In this document: piece after piece, positions 1-9,451 of the stretch
Position numbering within the stretch: position 1 is the stretch's first letter
Layout of the letters: each line of letters begins with the position of its first letter
Assembly (NCBI RefSeq): GCF_022227845.1
Contig: NZ_JAJNQN010000009.1
Location: 62,001-126,000 of the forward strand
DNA length: 64,000 nt
Origin: Ectothiorhodospira lacustris
GTDB taxonomy: Bacteria; Pseudomonadota; Gammaproteobacteria; Ectothiorhodospirales; Ectothiorhodospiraceae
Direction of reading: 5' to 3'
Notes under the pieces: model-generated
The model's input: only the letters and a program-made list of their open reading frames with translations
Databases searched by the model: none
Told to the model about the DNA's origin: nothing
Position numbers and translations under genes: made by a program

Positions 1-275
1 TGGACATCGGCGTGCAGGGGGTGCTGAAGGGCGAGGCTGCGCGACTTGGTTTGCCGGTGCCGGTGTTGGTTCATCGCCTCTATGATGCACATGTGCCGGG
101 TAGCCGGGAGCGTGAGGCCGCCCGCTGCCTGGAGCTTTGCCGTGCCATTGAGGACCGCCATGCCGCCCTGGTTCACCAGGGTGGCATGGTCTGCCGGGGC
201 GCATTGCGGGCCCGGGACGCCGGGGGCGCGCTGGAGTTTCTCGGCCCGCAGGGCCGGGAACTGCTCAGGGCGTGA
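1..275 (+). CDS. C-terminal part of an unidentified protein (cut by window edge)
   Basis: Open frame entering from the left edge and ending at TGA 273-275; about 90 residues are visible. The first visible stretch (GVLKGEAARLGLPVPV) faintly resembles the helical C-terminal domain of ketopantoate reductases (PanE/ApbA), where a G-x-V-x-x-x-A-x-x-x-G-x-P pattern is common, but the remaining 60 residues do not help and I do not assign it. Its last 11 bases overlap the end of the convergent motB gene. Confidence 0.5.
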   Translation, partial: DIGVQGVLKGEAARLGLPVPVLVHRLYDAHVPGSREREAARCLELCRAIEDRHAALVHQGGMVCRGALRARDAGGALEFLGPQGRELLRA

Positions 276-1125
276 ACGGCAGGGACTGATCGCCCCGATA
301 CTCCACCGAGTCCTCCTTGAGGATGGACTGTTCCGTTGCCTGGTTCATGACAATGATGCTGATACGGCGGTTGATGGGGTTTTCAGGGTTCTCCCGATCA
401 AACAGCACCGTGGAACCCAGGCCGACCACACGTCCTACCTTGCTCTCTTCCATGCCGCCTGCCAGCATGGCGCGTCGTGCGGCGTTGGCCCGGTCGGTGG
501 ACAGCTCCCAGTTGCTGTAGTTGACCCTGATGAACGGGCGGGCGTCCGTGTGACCGGTGATACTGATTTTGTTGGGCACTTGGTTGATGATGGCGCCCAG
601 TTCCCGCAGGATGGCCGTGGAGTAGTTCATCAACTGGGAACTGCCCAGGTCGAACATGGGACGGTTTTCCTTGTCGACGATCTGGATGCGCAGGCCCTCC
701 GGCGTGATGTCCAACAGCAACTGGTCCTTGAAGGGCTCCAGCGCCTGGCTCTGTTCCATGGCCTCTTCCAGCACTTCCTTGAGGTTCTCCAGCCGCTGCT
801 GGTCCAGTTCCCGGGCCAGTTCTTCGGCCCGCTCCATGTCGATGGCGCCTTCAAAGTCGATGATGGAGGGTGAGGCCCCATCACCTTCGGTCGGGTAGGG
901 CGGGGTGGGACTGATCCCCATGGCGGCGGAGGGATCCTGGAAATATTGGGAGATCGCTGCCTTCTGCACGTCATCCGTGACCGATAGAATCCACAGCAGG
1001 AGAAAGAAGGCCATCATGGCGATGGCGAAATCCGCAAATGCGATCTTCCAGGCACCGCCATGGTGACCGCCTTTCTTGACGATCCGCTTGATGACGATCG
1101 GCTGTTTTTTCTCATCCATCGCCAA
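265..1125 (-). CDS. motB: Flagellar motor stator protein MotB
   Basis: Peptidoglycan-anchored stator subunit that, with MotA, couples ion flow to flagellar rotation. It has a short cytoplasmic basic N-terminus, one membrane helix (about residues 28-48) with the ion-binding Asp32 in the motif AFADFAIAMMAFF, and a periplasmic OmpA-like peptidoglycan-binding domain (about 150-265) with ITGHTDARPF and NRRISIIV. The start is a TTG at 1125, chosen because AAGGAG (1135-1140) lies 9 nt upstream. An ATG two codons later is 15 nt from that site and is the alternative. The gene lies 6 nt downstream of motA. Proton versus sodium specificity cannot be read from the sequence. Confidence 0.93.
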   Translation of the reverse strand: MAMDEKKQPIVIKRIVKKGGHHGGAWKIAFADFAIAMMAFFLLLWILSVTDDVQKAAISQYFQDPSAAMGISPTPPYPTEGDGASPSIIDFEGAIDMERAEELARELDQQRLENLKEVLEEAMEQSQALEPFKDQLLLDITPEGLRIQIVDKENRPMFDLGSSQLMNYSTAILRELGAIINQVPNKISITGHTDARPFIRVNYSNWELSTDRANAARRAMLAGGMEESKVGRVVGLGSTVLFDRENPENPINRRISIIVMNQATEQSILKEDSVEYRGDQSLPFTP

Positions 1126-1131
1126 GGCCGC

Positions 1132-1989
1132 TTACTCCTTGTTGCCGCGCAGGTGCTGTTCCAGCTCGATGAAGCTGGGGCGCATGTTGGAAGTCATGGC
1201 CTTGCGCCCGAACTCCACCGCCACCTGCGGGCTGTAGCCCTGTACATTGGCAAGGATGCAAGCCTTGAGGACCGCCAGATATTTGCTTTCTTCGTCGGCG
1301 CGTCGTTCAAGGGCATTGCTCAGAGGACCCACAAAACCGTAGGCCAGGAGGATCCCGGTGAAGGTACCCACCAGTGCGGCGGCCACCAGGCCACCGATCT
1401 TGTCGATGGGGCCGTCCAGGGCGGTCATGGTATTCACGATGCCCAGCACTGCCGCGACGATACCGAAGGCCGGCAGACCGTCGGCCACCCGGCTCACCGC
1501 ATGGGCGGGGTCTGCCGCCTCATGGTGGTGGGTTTCGATATCGATATCCATCAGGTTGTCCAGCTCGAAGGAGTTCATGCTGCCGCTGACCACCAGACGC
1601 ATGTAGTCCGAGATGAATTCCACCGCATGATGATTCTTCAGTACCCGGGGGTATTTTTCGAACAGGGGGCTGTTTTCCGGCTCTTCAACATCCCCTTCGA
1701 TGCCCATCAGCCCTTCCTTGCGCGCCTTGGTGAAGAGGTCATACATCAGGCTCAGCAGCTCCATGTAATCGTCTTTCTTGTAGACGGGGCCGCCCATCAT
1801 TTTGGGAATGAGGGTGATGACCTTCATGATTGTCTTCATGGGGTTGGCAATGACGAAGGCCCCCAAGGCCGCCCCGATGATGATGATGAACTCGTAGGGC
1901 TGCCAGATCAGGATGAGCTGCCCGCCATGAAGGGACCATCCGCCCAGTACGGCAACGATAACGATGATTGAGCCTAGAATGAGATTCAC
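1132..1989 (-). CDS. motA: Flagellar motor stator protein MotA
   Basis: Integral membrane stator subunit (285 residues, usual family length) with four predicted membrane helices. The first two are near the N-terminus (IIVIVAVLGGWSLHGG and YEFIIIIGAALGAFVIAN). The last pair, around residues 160-210, holds the conserved GIVAAVLGIVNTM and LVAAALVGTFTGILLAYGF segments that line the ion path with MotB. The large cytoplasmic loop between pairs contacts the rotor protein FliG. It is the first gene of a motAB pair. No other flagellar or chemotaxis gene lies in the window, as is common for motAB. Confidence 0.95.
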   Translation of the reverse strand: MNLILGSIIVIVAVLGGWSLHGGQLILIWQPYEFIIIIGAALGAFVIANPMKTIMKVITLIPKMMGGPVYKKDDYMELLSLMYDLFTKARKEGLMGIEGDVEEPENSPLFEKYPRVLKNHHAVEFISDYMRLVVSGSMNSFELDNLMDIDIETHHHEAADPAHAVSRVADGLPAFGIVAAVLGIVNTMTALDGPIDKIGGLVAAALVGTFTGILLAYGFVGPLSNALERRADEESKYLAVLKACILANVQGYSPQVAVEFGRKAMTSNMRPSFIELEQHLRGNKE

Positions 1990-2107
1990 GGGCCGTGTTC
2001 CTCCGGGTGCCTGGCTGGGGCTTTGGGCTGGCTAGGATGTGAGAATGCGGGCCATAATAACCGAATCTAACTCTGTGAAGCACTGCTCAATCTGAAGGAG
2101 CGAGCTG

Positions 2108-3583
2108 ATGGGCAAACACGTACCGGGCCAGTGGGTCGGTGTTTTTGGTGAAAGGGGCCTTCCCTTGCTGCCGGGTACCCGCGGGTTACTGGCTGATCTG
2201 GACTCGGATCAGATATCCAGCATGCGTCTGGTGGCTCGTCTGATCCAGCGGGATCCGGGGCTGGCCCTCAGCGTCGTTCGCACCGCCAACGCGGTGCCCC
2301 ATCGCCACTTCCACAGCGAGGTGGTGTCCCTGGACGAGGCCGCCATGATGATCGGCATCCAGGGTATTTTGCGCTGCATGGAAAATGTCATGCCGCTGGA
2401 GCGCCTGCTCGATCCTGCCGCCCAGGCCCGCTATCTCCAGGTGGCTGCCCGTTCCGCCTATACCGCCCTGTTGGCGGAGGTCTGGGGTGACATCCGCCAC
2501 GACATGATCCCCGCCGAGGTCTCCCTGGCCGGTTTGTTTTACAACCTGGGCGAGCTGGTCCTGGCGGCCCATGAGGAACGGCGGATCCAGCGCTACCTCT
2601 CGCTGATGGCGGATAGCTCCGTTCTACCCCATGAGGCGGAATATGTGGCCTTGGATCTGAGCCTGCGCGCCATGGGCCACCAGTTGGCGGAGTCCTGGCA
2701 ACTGCCGGAGATGGTGCGGCATTGCATGCGTCCTGCCAATGCCCGCCACCTGCGCACCCTGGGGGTCATGCTGGCGGCCAAACTGGCCCGTGAAGCGATG
2801 CGGGGTTGGTGCAGCCCGGGGCTGGTCGGAGATTTGCGGCTGGCGGCTGAGTATCTGGATGTGGATGCGGAAACCGTGGTGACACAGATCAACCGCGTCT
2901 CCGGGGAGTTCAATCTTTATGGGGATCTTTACGGCATCATGGCACCGATCCCGGAACTGCAGATCGAGGATATCGCCGAACAGTTGCGACAGGGTCCGAC
3001 ATCACCCGCGCCGGCCTTCTGTCTGGCGCCCAGGTCGGACCGGTTTGCGCAGGCTGAAGCCCGCCTTCAGGCCGCCGCGTCGGCCGATGAAGATGAGGTG
3101 GTGGAGGTGTTGCTGGCCGGTTTGCACCACGGTCTTGGACTGAACCGGGTTGTCTTCGCCCGTCTGGAGGACGGTGGGGAGAGGCTGGTGCCGGCCTCTA
3201 TGGAAGGCACCGATTATGAACCGGATTTCAATCGGGCCACCATTGATCTCAATGGACGCCATCTGCTGACGGTGCTCATGAGGCGCCCTGCCTCGTTTTG
3301 GCTCAATCCCGGCAACGTGGCGGAGATGTGGCCGCAGGTGCCCGAATCCCTGCGTGCGGCCATTGGCGTCCAGGAATTCTTCGCCCACTCCCTGTTTGCC
3401 GGAGAGCACCCCGTCGGCATGGTCTACGCCGACCGGCGTTCCCGGGCTTGTGCGCTGGATAAGCGGGCCCTGGCCGGGTTCAATCGCTTGACGACGCTGG
3501 CTCAGGCCGAGCTGCTGAGGTTGCAGCAGGCGGCCGGAGCCAGGCCCCGGCCCCGTGCCGAGCCGATCCGCACGTTGCGCTGA
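2108..3583 (+). CDS. HDOD domain protein with C-terminal GAF-like domain
   Basis: A cytoplasmic protein of 491 residues. The N-terminal half (about 15-215) is an HDOD domain, a catalytically inactive relative of HD phosphohydrolases common in bacterial signalling. It shows the typical RLIQRDPGLALSVVRTAN segment, then a regulator-like ILRCMENV helix and AGLFYNLGELV where a true HD enzyme would have HD. The C-terminal part (about 330-475) looks GAF-like (FFAHSLFAGEHPVGMVYADR). AAGGAG at 2095-2100 supports the ATG. It is divergent from motA, so a role in motility or second-messenger signalling is possible but not shown. The stop codon abuts the ispG stop (TGA/TCA). Confidence 0.82.
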   Translation: MGKHVPGQWVGVFGERGLPLLPGTRGLLADLDSDQISSMRLVARLIQRDPGLALSVVRTANAVPHRHFHSEVVSLDEAAMMIGIQGILRCMENVMPLERLLDPAAQARYLQVAARSAYTALLAEVWGDIRHDMIPAEVSLAGLFYNLGELVLAAHEERRIQRYLSLMADSSVLPHEAEYVALDLSLRAMGHQLAESWQLPEMVRHCMRPANARHLRTLGVMLAAKLAREAMRGWCSPGLVGDLRLAAEYLDVDAETVVTQINRVSGEFNLYGDLYGIMAPIPELQIEDIAEQLRQGPTSPAPAFCLAPRSDRFAQAEARLQAAASADEDEVVEVLLAGLHHGLGLNRVVFARLEDGGERLVPASMEGTDYEPDFNRATIDLNGRHLLTVLMRRPASFWLNPGNVAEMWPQVPESLRAAIGVQEFFAHSLFAGEHPVGMVYADRRSRACALDKRALAGFNRLTTLAQAELLRLQQAAGARPRPRAEPIRTLR

Positions 3584-4825
3584 TCAGCCCCTGCCGTAGC
3601 GGCGTTCGATGTACTGCTCCACCAGTTGCTGGAATTCCTCGGCGATATGGTCGCCCTTGAGGGTGACGGTCTTTTCGCCATCCTCATAGACCGGGGCCAC
3701 GGGCATTTCACCGGTACCCGGCAGGCTGATGCCGATGTTGGCATGCTTGCTTTCCCCCGGGCCGTTGACCACGCAGCCCATTACTGCCACGGTCATCTCC
3801 TCGACGCCCGGATAGCGCTTGCTCCAGTCGGGCATGTTGTGGCGGATATAGTTCTGAATATCCTGGGCCAGGTGCTGGAAATAATCGCTGGAGGTGCGGC
3901 CGCAACCGGGGCAAGCCACCACGGCCGGGATGAAGCGTCGCAGTTCCAGGCTCTGCAGGATTTCCTGGGCCACGATCACTTCCTTGACCCGCTCGGCCCC
4001 CGGTTCCGGGGTGAGGGAGACGCGGATGGTATCGCCGATGCCTTGCTGCAGCAGCACCGCCAGGGCGGCAGTGGAGGCGACGATGCCCTTGACGCCCATG
4101 CCCGCCTCGGTCAGGCCCAGGTGCAGGGGATAGTCGCAGCGGGCGGCCAGATCGGTATAGACACGAATCAGGGGCTGGACACCGCTGACCTTGCAGGAGA
4201 GCAGGATGCGGTCATGGGGCAGGCCGATCTCCTCGGCGCGCCGGGCGCTGCTCAGGGCGGACTCGATCAGGGCCTCGCGGTTGATGTCCTGGACATCCAG
4301 CGGCTGATCCCGCCGGGCGTTTTCGTCCATCATGCGGGCGAGCAGTTCCTGATCCAGGCTGCCCCAGTTGACGCCGATCCGTACCGGCTTGTCATAGCGG
4401 CAGGCCATCTCGATCATCTGGGCGAACTGGGTGTCGCGCCGGGCACCGCGGCCCACATTACCCGGGTTGATGCGCAGCTTGGCCAGGGCCTCGGCACAGG
4501 CCGGATACTTGCTGAGCAGGCGATGACCATTGAAATGGAAATCTCCCACCAGGGGCACGTTCAGGCCCATGGCATCCAGCGCTTCACGGATGTGGGGAAC
4601 GGCAGCGGCGGCTTCTTCGGTATTGACCGTGATACGTACCAATTCCGAACCGCCCCGGGCCAGGTCGGCCACTTGACGGGTGGTCTTTTCCACGTCGGCG
4701 GTATCGGTGTTGGTCATGGACTGCACCACCACCGGGGCGTCACCACCGACCACCACATGGCCGACGCGGACAGGGACGGTGACATGGCGACGGTAACCTG
4801 GAATATTGGCATTCATCAGCGGCAA
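3584..4825 (-). CDS. ispG: 4-hydroxy-3-methylbut-2-en-1-yl diphosphate synthase (IspG/GcpE)
   Basis: Iron-sulfur enzyme of the MEP isoprenoid pathway that reductively converts MEcPP to HMBPP. It has a TIM-barrel N-terminal part beginning at [22 protein letters not shown]. The C-terminal 4Fe-4S domain has Cys ligands in [10 protein letters not shown] and GCVVNGPGE. At 413 residues it is the usual bacterial length without the plant insert. In a phototroph this pathway feeds carotenoid and bacteriochlorophyll side-chain synthesis. It is a single gene, convergent and abutting with the HDOD gene. Confidence 0.97.
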   Translation of the reverse strand: MPLMNANIPGYRRHVTVPVRVGHVVVGGDAPVVVQSMTNTDTADVEKTTRQVADLARGGSELVRITVNTEEAAAAVPHIREALDAMGLNVPLVGDFHFNGHRLLSKYPACAEALAKLRINPGNVGRGARRDTQFAQMIEMACRYDKPVRIGVNWGSLDQELLARMMDENARRDQPLDVQDINREALIESALSSARRAEEIGLPHDRILLSCKVSGVQPLIRVYTDLAARCDYPLHLGLTEAGMGVKGIVASTAALAVLLQQGIGDTIRVSLTPEPGAERVKEVIVAQEILQSLELRRFIPAVVACPGCGRTSSDYFQHLAQDIQNYIRHNMPDWSKRYPGVEEMTVAVMGCVVNGPGESKHANIGISLPGTGEMPVAPVYEDGEKTVTLKGDHIAEEFQQLVEQYIERRYGRG

Positions 4826-4890
4826 GGATCCCGTTCTTGGAGTTGTGCAATCTTATCAGGAATTGTTTTTTCAGGGGCCTTGTGCGGATA

Positions 4891-5358
4891 TCAGCCGGCC
4901 TTGAGCACGCTGAGGCGAAATTTTCTGGCCTGTTCCGGCGTATCCAGCTGGCTGGACAACACCTCCAGGGCTTCATCCAGGGTGGTCACCCGGGGCCACG
5001 CCTCCTCGCAGATGAGTATCCCCATGGGGCCCATGAACTCGATGATCTCCCGTTCCAGTCGCTGCCTGAGTGCATCATCAAGCGGGGTGACCGGCACGTG
5101 TTGCGACGGGTCTGCAGGCAGGGCCGCTGCCTTCCCGCCTGCGGACCGGATATCGACGATGAGATCATCGTCCAGCAGCCCCTGGAGATGGGTGGCCACA
5201 TCCGTGAAACCGGAGAACTGATCCAGCAGTTCCCCGGTGGTTCGAGCGCCGTTGACCATGATGAGGATACGTCGCGCATCAATGGAGAGCGACCGGTCCT
5301 TGTTGTTGATGGCTGTTTTGCCCTTGCTGGTCTTGGCAAATATGCTGTTTCTTTCCAT
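4891..5358 (-). CDS. Conserved hypothetical protein, likely winged-helix-like N-terminus
   Basis: A 155-residue protein of unknown function. The N-terminal half (KTSKGKTAINNKDRSLSIDARRILIMVNGARTT split around residues 9-42) follows a pattern I associate with small proteobacterial proteins that pair a short winged-helix-like module with other domains: a KT-x-x-G-x-x-A start, an R-x-L-I-x-V-x-G core and a T-x-x-E-L end. No enzyme motif or membrane segment is visible. It lies 48 nt downstream of the Cache-HAMP sensor on the same strand, so it may be the missing cytoplasmic partner of that sensor. This is inference from position only. Confidence 0.65.
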   Translation of the reverse strand: MERNSIFAKTSKGKTAINNKDRSLSIDARRILIMVNGARTTGELLDQFSGFTDVATHLQGLLDDDLIVDIRSAGGKAAALPADPSQHVPVTPLDDALRQRLEREIIEFMGPMGILICEEAWPRVTTLDEALEVLSSQLDTPEQARKFRLSVLKAG

Positions 5359-5406
5359 GATGGCTTCACCCTGTTAGGCAGTTCCGGAACATCCGCAAGC
5401 CTGGGT

Positions 5407-6504
5407 TCAGGCGGGTTTGCGGAGGCGTTCAAGGGCGATTCTGATGCTCACTGACATGCGTTCGATGGCGCGCGCCAGCGCGCCGATCTCGTCTCCCCGG
5501 TGGGTACCGGCGATCCCGTGATCGAACTGACCTCGGCTGAGCCCCTCCGCGGCCCGGGTCAGCTGCACGATGGGACGCGAAATCTGCCGGGCCAGCAGGA
5601 AGGCGATCAGGACCACCAGCACCAGCGTGATGGCACTCATGGTCATGGCATCCCTGCGGGCCTTGAGCAGAGGCGCGAAGGCCTCCTGATAATCCTGCTG
5701 GATCATGACCGTCCAGCCCAGCCCGATCTCCTGCCGGAAACCCACCAGGCGTTGCCCTTGATGTTCGATGATCACGGGATACTGGTCGGCCCCCGGGGTG
5801 GCCAGAATGGGGTGCCAGCCGTAATCCTGAAGCTGTCCCTCCACCTGTTCCGGCTGGCCGTGGGCGATCAGCTGACGGGCGGGGTCCAGCACCATGGTGA
5901 AGCCGGTGTCACCGATTCTGGCCCGGGTGGTGGCATCGGAGACATCCACCAGGTGCTGGGCCGTCGCCATCACCCCCACCAGGTTTGACGGTCCTTCCCC
6001 GCCGTCATCAAGAATCGGTTTGGCCAGGATCAGGGCCGGCCTTCCGCTGGTACGGCCGATGAGGACCTGCTGCCCCACGGGCGCACCCTCGATGACCTGT
6101 CTGAAGTAGCCGCGGTCACCGTAGTAGGTCAGGGGGTTGTCGTCATTACGTCCGATGTTCCGCCCCTCCGGGTCAACCGTGAAGGCCAGGTAGACCCACT
6201 CATAGGCATCGTCCAGCGCCTTGAGCGGCGCCCTCTGCCGTTCGGTGTCCATGGCCCGGATGTCCGGCAGTGCCGCATTCTGGGACAACACCCTGAGATT
6301 CATGTCCAGCCAGCCGTCGATCCGGTCGGCAAGGCCCTGGCTGGTGAGCATCAGCTGTCGACTCACATTGTCGTGCCAGCTGCGCTCGATCTGATACACG
6401 GCGATGTAGAGCGCCCCCGCGATGGGAATGAAGGCCACCAGCAGCAAGGTAAGAAGGATTTTATGAAAGATCCTGAGGTGGAACAGTTTCCGTTCTGCAG
6501 ACAT
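5407..6504 (-). CDS. Cache-HAMP membrane sensor lacking an output domain
   Basis: A 365-residue inner-membrane protein. A basic N-terminus is followed by TM1 (about 14-34), a periplasmic dCache-like sensor region (about 36-270, with YYGDRGYFRQVIEG and GRTSGRPALILAKPI, typical of PDC/Cache folds), TM2 (about 278-298, ITLVLVVLIAFLLA), a HAMP linker (about 300-350, RQISRPIVQLTRAAEGLS), and then a stop only about 10 residues later. No MCP, kinase or GGDEF output is present. I chose the ATG at 6504 because CAGGAG precedes it. The longer open frame upstream has unlikely composition and overlaps the SRP RNA. It is probably cotranscribed with the following small gene. Confidence 0.83.
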   Translation of the reverse strand: MSAERKLFHLRIFHKILLTLLLVAFIPIAGALYIAVYQIERSWHDNVSRQLMLTSQGLADRIDGWLDMNLRVLSQNAALPDIRAMDTERQRAPLKALDDAYEWVYLAFTVDPEGRNIGRNDDNPLTYYGDRGYFRQVIEGAPVGQQVLIGRTSGRPALILAKPILDDGGEGPSNLVGVMATAQHLVDVSDATTRARIGDTGFTMVLDPARQLIAHGQPEQVEGQLQDYGWHPILATPGADQYPVIIEHQGQRLVGFRQEIGLGWTVMIQQDYQEAFAPLLKARRDAMTMSAITLVLVVLIAFLLARQISRPIVQLTRAAEGLSRGQFDHGIAGTHRGDEIGALARAIERMSVSIRIALERLRKPA

Positions 6505-6656
6505 TATCCGGCGCTCCTGGGGAAGACCCTGCGGTTCAGGTCGGGAGTGTAATCGGGTCGGGCGGTTTTGAACGCAAATTAGGCACTGCACACCGACGAT
6601 CCCCCTGAAAGACCCGATAAACCTTGCCTGAATGGCCCTTGTGTCCGGCAACCCGG

Positions 6657-6685
6657 TTGACGCAAGGGTTTCATGGACGCATAAT
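6657..6685 (+). promoter_or_regulatory. sigma70-type promoter of the SRP RNA
   Basis: TTGACG (6657-6662) and CATAAT (6680-6685) are separated by exactly 17 nt. Predicted transcription start is near 6692, about 54 nt before the mature SRP RNA, implying a 5' leader removed by processing, as in E. coli 4.5S RNA. Confidence 0.75.
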
Positions 6686-6745
6686 CCGAGGCCCTTTTGG
6701 CGGGTCGGTTTTGTCCCGACCGCGCCAATCACCTTGTTATGGTGA

Positions 6746-6847
6746 CCTGCACCGGTCCCCTCGCGACAATAAGCTGTGAACCCCGCCAGGCCCGGAAGGG
6801 AGCAACGGTAACAGTGGACTTGGGCGCCGGGGTGTGGCTGGTGCGGG
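6746..6847 (+). ncRNA. ffs: Signal recognition particle RNA, bacterial small type (4.5S)
   Basis: The apical core GCCAGGCCCGGAAGGGAGCA (6785-6804) carries the conserved GGAAG tetraloop and the asymmetric A-rich internal loop that bind the Ffh protein. The outer strands pair: CCTGCACC (6746-6753) with GGTGCGGG (6840-6847), leaving one non-canonical position. At about 102 nt it fits the small gammaproteobacterial type. Exact ends are estimated from pairing. Confidence 0.88.
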
Positions 6848-6956
6848 TTGCCACCCTTATCGTTGATGATGGCGGACACCGCCCGGGGGCTGGCCTTGCC
6901 GGTCCGATGCCCGCTACCATGGCCACATCTTGGATGTCCATGGAGACCTGCCCGCT

Positions 6957-7730
6957 GTGATCAAATCCTCTCTGTCCTTCTTGCTTGCCCTGGTTGCCGC
7001 TTGTCTGCTGCTTGCCCCGGCGGGCGCAGCCGAACTCCAGATCCGTGATCTCAAGACCGGCGACGGCCCCCGCGCCGATCGCCACCATGCCGTGCGGGTG
7101 CATTACACCGGCTGGCTGGAAGATGGCACTCAGTTTGATTCCAGCCATGACCGGGGCGAGCCCCTGAGCCTGATCCTGGGGCAGGGGCAGGTCATCCCCG
7201 GCTGGGAAACGGGTCTTCTGGGCATGCAGGCCGGTGGCCAGCGGGAACTGATCATTCCGCCTCGGTTGGGTTACGGTGAGCGGGGCGCGGGCCGGTCGAT
7301 TCCGCCCAATGCCACCCTGCGCTTCGAGGTGGAGTTGGTGGCGGTGGAATCGCCGCCCTTTGCCAACGTGAGCAACGACGAACTGGCCGAGCTCATCGCC
7401 GCCGGGGTCAAGGTCATCGACATCCGGCGGCCGGAGGAATGGCGCGAGACCGGGGTGTTGGAGGGCAGCTACCTGATCACTGCCTTTGATGCCAACGGCC
7501 GCTTCGTGCGCAGTTTCCCCCGCCATCTGACCCGGGTGGTGGAGCGGGACGAGCCCTTCGTGCTCATCTGCCGGGTGGGTAACCGCACCGGCGTACTGGC
7601 TCGGTTCATGGCTGAAGAAGCGGCTTACACCCAAGTGATGAACGTCACCGACGGCATCCTGGGCTGGTTGGGGGAGGGGCGCACCGTCAGCAGCGATTGC
7701 CCCAGCCTGCAGTCCGGTCAGCGATGCTGA
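6957..7730 (+). CDS. Exported FKBP-type peptidyl-prolyl isomerase fused to a rhodanese domain
   Basis: A 257-residue protein with a signal peptide ([16 protein letters not shown] through PAGA, cleavage near residue 24). It then has an FKBP prolyl isomerase domain (about 27-133: [49 protein letters not shown]) and a rhodanese-like domain (about 140-250) with active-loop Cys205 in the loop CRVGNRTG. The GTG at 6957 is preferred over an upstream TTG (6930) because it starts the signal peptide and has GGAG 11 nt upstream. Probable role is periplasmic protein folding combined with sulfur or persulfide handling. The sulfur-linked role is inference. It precedes purU by 21 nt. Confidence 0.9.
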   Translation: MIKSSLSFLLALVAACLLLAPAGAAELQIRDLKTGDGPRADRHHAVRVHYTGWLEDGTQFDSSHDRGEPLSLILGQGQVIPGWETGLLGMQAGGQRELIIPPRLGYGERGAGRSIPPNATLRFEVELVAVESPPFANVSNDELAELIAAGVKVIDIRRPEEWRETGVLEGSYLITAFDANGRFVRSFPRHLTRVVERDEPFVLICRVGNRTGVLARFMAEEAAYTQVMNVTDGILGWLGEGRTVSSDCPSLQSGQRC

Positions 7731-7751
7731 ACAGAAAAGGGATCCCGGTTC

Positions 7752-8609
<858 letters not shown>

Positions 8610-8630
8610 GTACTTCCCCGCGACGATAAC

Positions 8631-8660
8631 AAAAAAGCCACCGTTTCCGGTGGCTTTTTT
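8631..8660. terminator. Bidirectional rho-independent terminator between purU and tRNA-Ser
   Basis: A perfect hairpin with GCCACCG (8637-8643), loop TTTC and CGGTGGC (8648-8654), flanked by A6 on the left and T6 on the right. It can therefore stop transcription of purU from the left and of the opposing tRNA-Ser from the right. Confidence 0.9.
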
Positions 8661-8671
8661 GTACTCTTGTA

Positions 8672-8762
8672 TGGCGGAGAGGGAGGGATTCGAACCCTCG
8701 ATACGGGGTTACCGTATACACACTTTCCAGGCGTGCGCCTTCGACCGCTCGGCCACCTCTCC
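8672..8762 (-). tRNA. tRNA-Ser (anticodon GGA)
   Basis: The reverse strand gives acceptor GGAGAGG pairing with CCTCTCC, discriminator G and encoded CCA. A long variable arm is typical of serine tRNA. The T-loop is GGTTCGAATCC and the anticodon loop has GGA. Total 91 nt. It reads codons TCC and TCT. Confidence 0.95.
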
Positions 8763-8881
8763 GCTGATTGTCGCGCTGCGCAAGGGCAGACGCTTGATCC
8801 GGTGGACCTTGCCCGTCCCGATCAAGGTGCCGAAAGATACCCGAATCTTTCGGCTTTGGCAAATCCCTTTACCGATTTTTT

Positions 8882-9226
8882 CTAGCCGTCCTTGCGCGGG
8901 GGGGTCCCCCCCTGGGGCAGGTAGCTGGCCGGGAAGGCGGTGACGTTGGCGCCCAGCTCGCTGATCTTGGCCACGCCTTCCTTTTCCACCTCGTCGATGC
9001 GGATGATGGCATGCATCGGGATCAGGCTGCGGGTGACGGACGCGAACTCGGTCTTGAGCTTTTCCTCGCCGGGGTCCACCACGATGGCGCTGCGCTCACC
9101 GAAGATCAGCTCTTCCACCACCACGAAACCGTACATCTCACTCTGATACACCTGGCGGGCGAAGACCTCGTACACCTTGCCCTGGTTGATGAAACAGACT
9201 CGATAGATATGCTTGGAACTGGCCAT
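8882..9226 (-). CDS. DUF1820 family protein
   Basis: A 114-residue cytoplasmic protein with the family's typical start (HIYRVCFINQGKVYEVFARQV) and the conserved segment GFVVVEELIFGE, then SVTRSLIPMHAIIRIDEVEKEG. The family is widespread in gammaproteobacteria and has no established function. Sequence beyond residue 100 (PQGGTPPRKDG) is low complexity. It stands alone on the minus strand between tRNA-Ser and the symporter operon. Confidence 0.85.
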   Translation of the reverse strand: MASSKHIYRVCFINQGKVYEVFARQVYQSEMYGFVVVEELIFGERSAIVVDPGEEKLKTEFASVTRSLIPMHAIIRIDEVEKEGVAKISELGANVTAFPASYLPQGGTPPRKDG

Positions 9227-9315
9227 GTCGTCTCTGCAAAGGGTATGACGGGTACGGCCGCTCGTGACAGGAGCGGGCAGGGCATTCTAGCAGAGCTTCC
9301 ACCTGATCCCCTGGT

Positions 9316-9435
9316 TTACCACAACGTCCCGTTGCGCCAGTCGCGCACCACCAGCCCCAGCAGCACCAGGATGCACAGGGTGGTGATCACGGTGGAGGTG
9401 ACGATCAGTACGGTCAGTAATTCAACGGATGCCAT
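9316..9435 (-). CDS. 39-residue single-helix membrane protein after the symporter
   Basis: A small gene, ATG at 9435, TAA at 9316-9318. The protein is one hydrophobic helix (residues 5-30, LLTVLIVTSTVITTLCILVL and on) followed by a polar tail RDWRNGTLW. AGGAG lies about 8 nt upstream of the ATG and the gene starts 16 nt after the symporter stop, so it is almost surely cotranslated with it. Small single-helix partners are known for some sodium:solute symporters (for example YhdT with PanF). A role as accessory subunit is inference. Confidence 0.7.
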   Translation of the reverse strand: MASVELLTVLIVTSTVITTLCILVLLGLVVRDWRNGTLW

Positions 9436-9451
9436 GGATGATGCTCCTGTT

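Noticed and set aside
46-873. Long plus-strand frame of 275 codons over motB
   Set aside because: It is the antisense of motB, has low-complexity GVQ/DD-rich composition and no ribosome-binding site. The same applies to long frames opposite motA, ispG, thrS, trkH, pheT and mgtE.
6505-6879. N-terminal extension of the Cache-HAMP sensor
   Set aside because: The added 125 residues overlap the SRP RNA and its promoter, and a good ribosome-binding site and membrane helix start at 6504.
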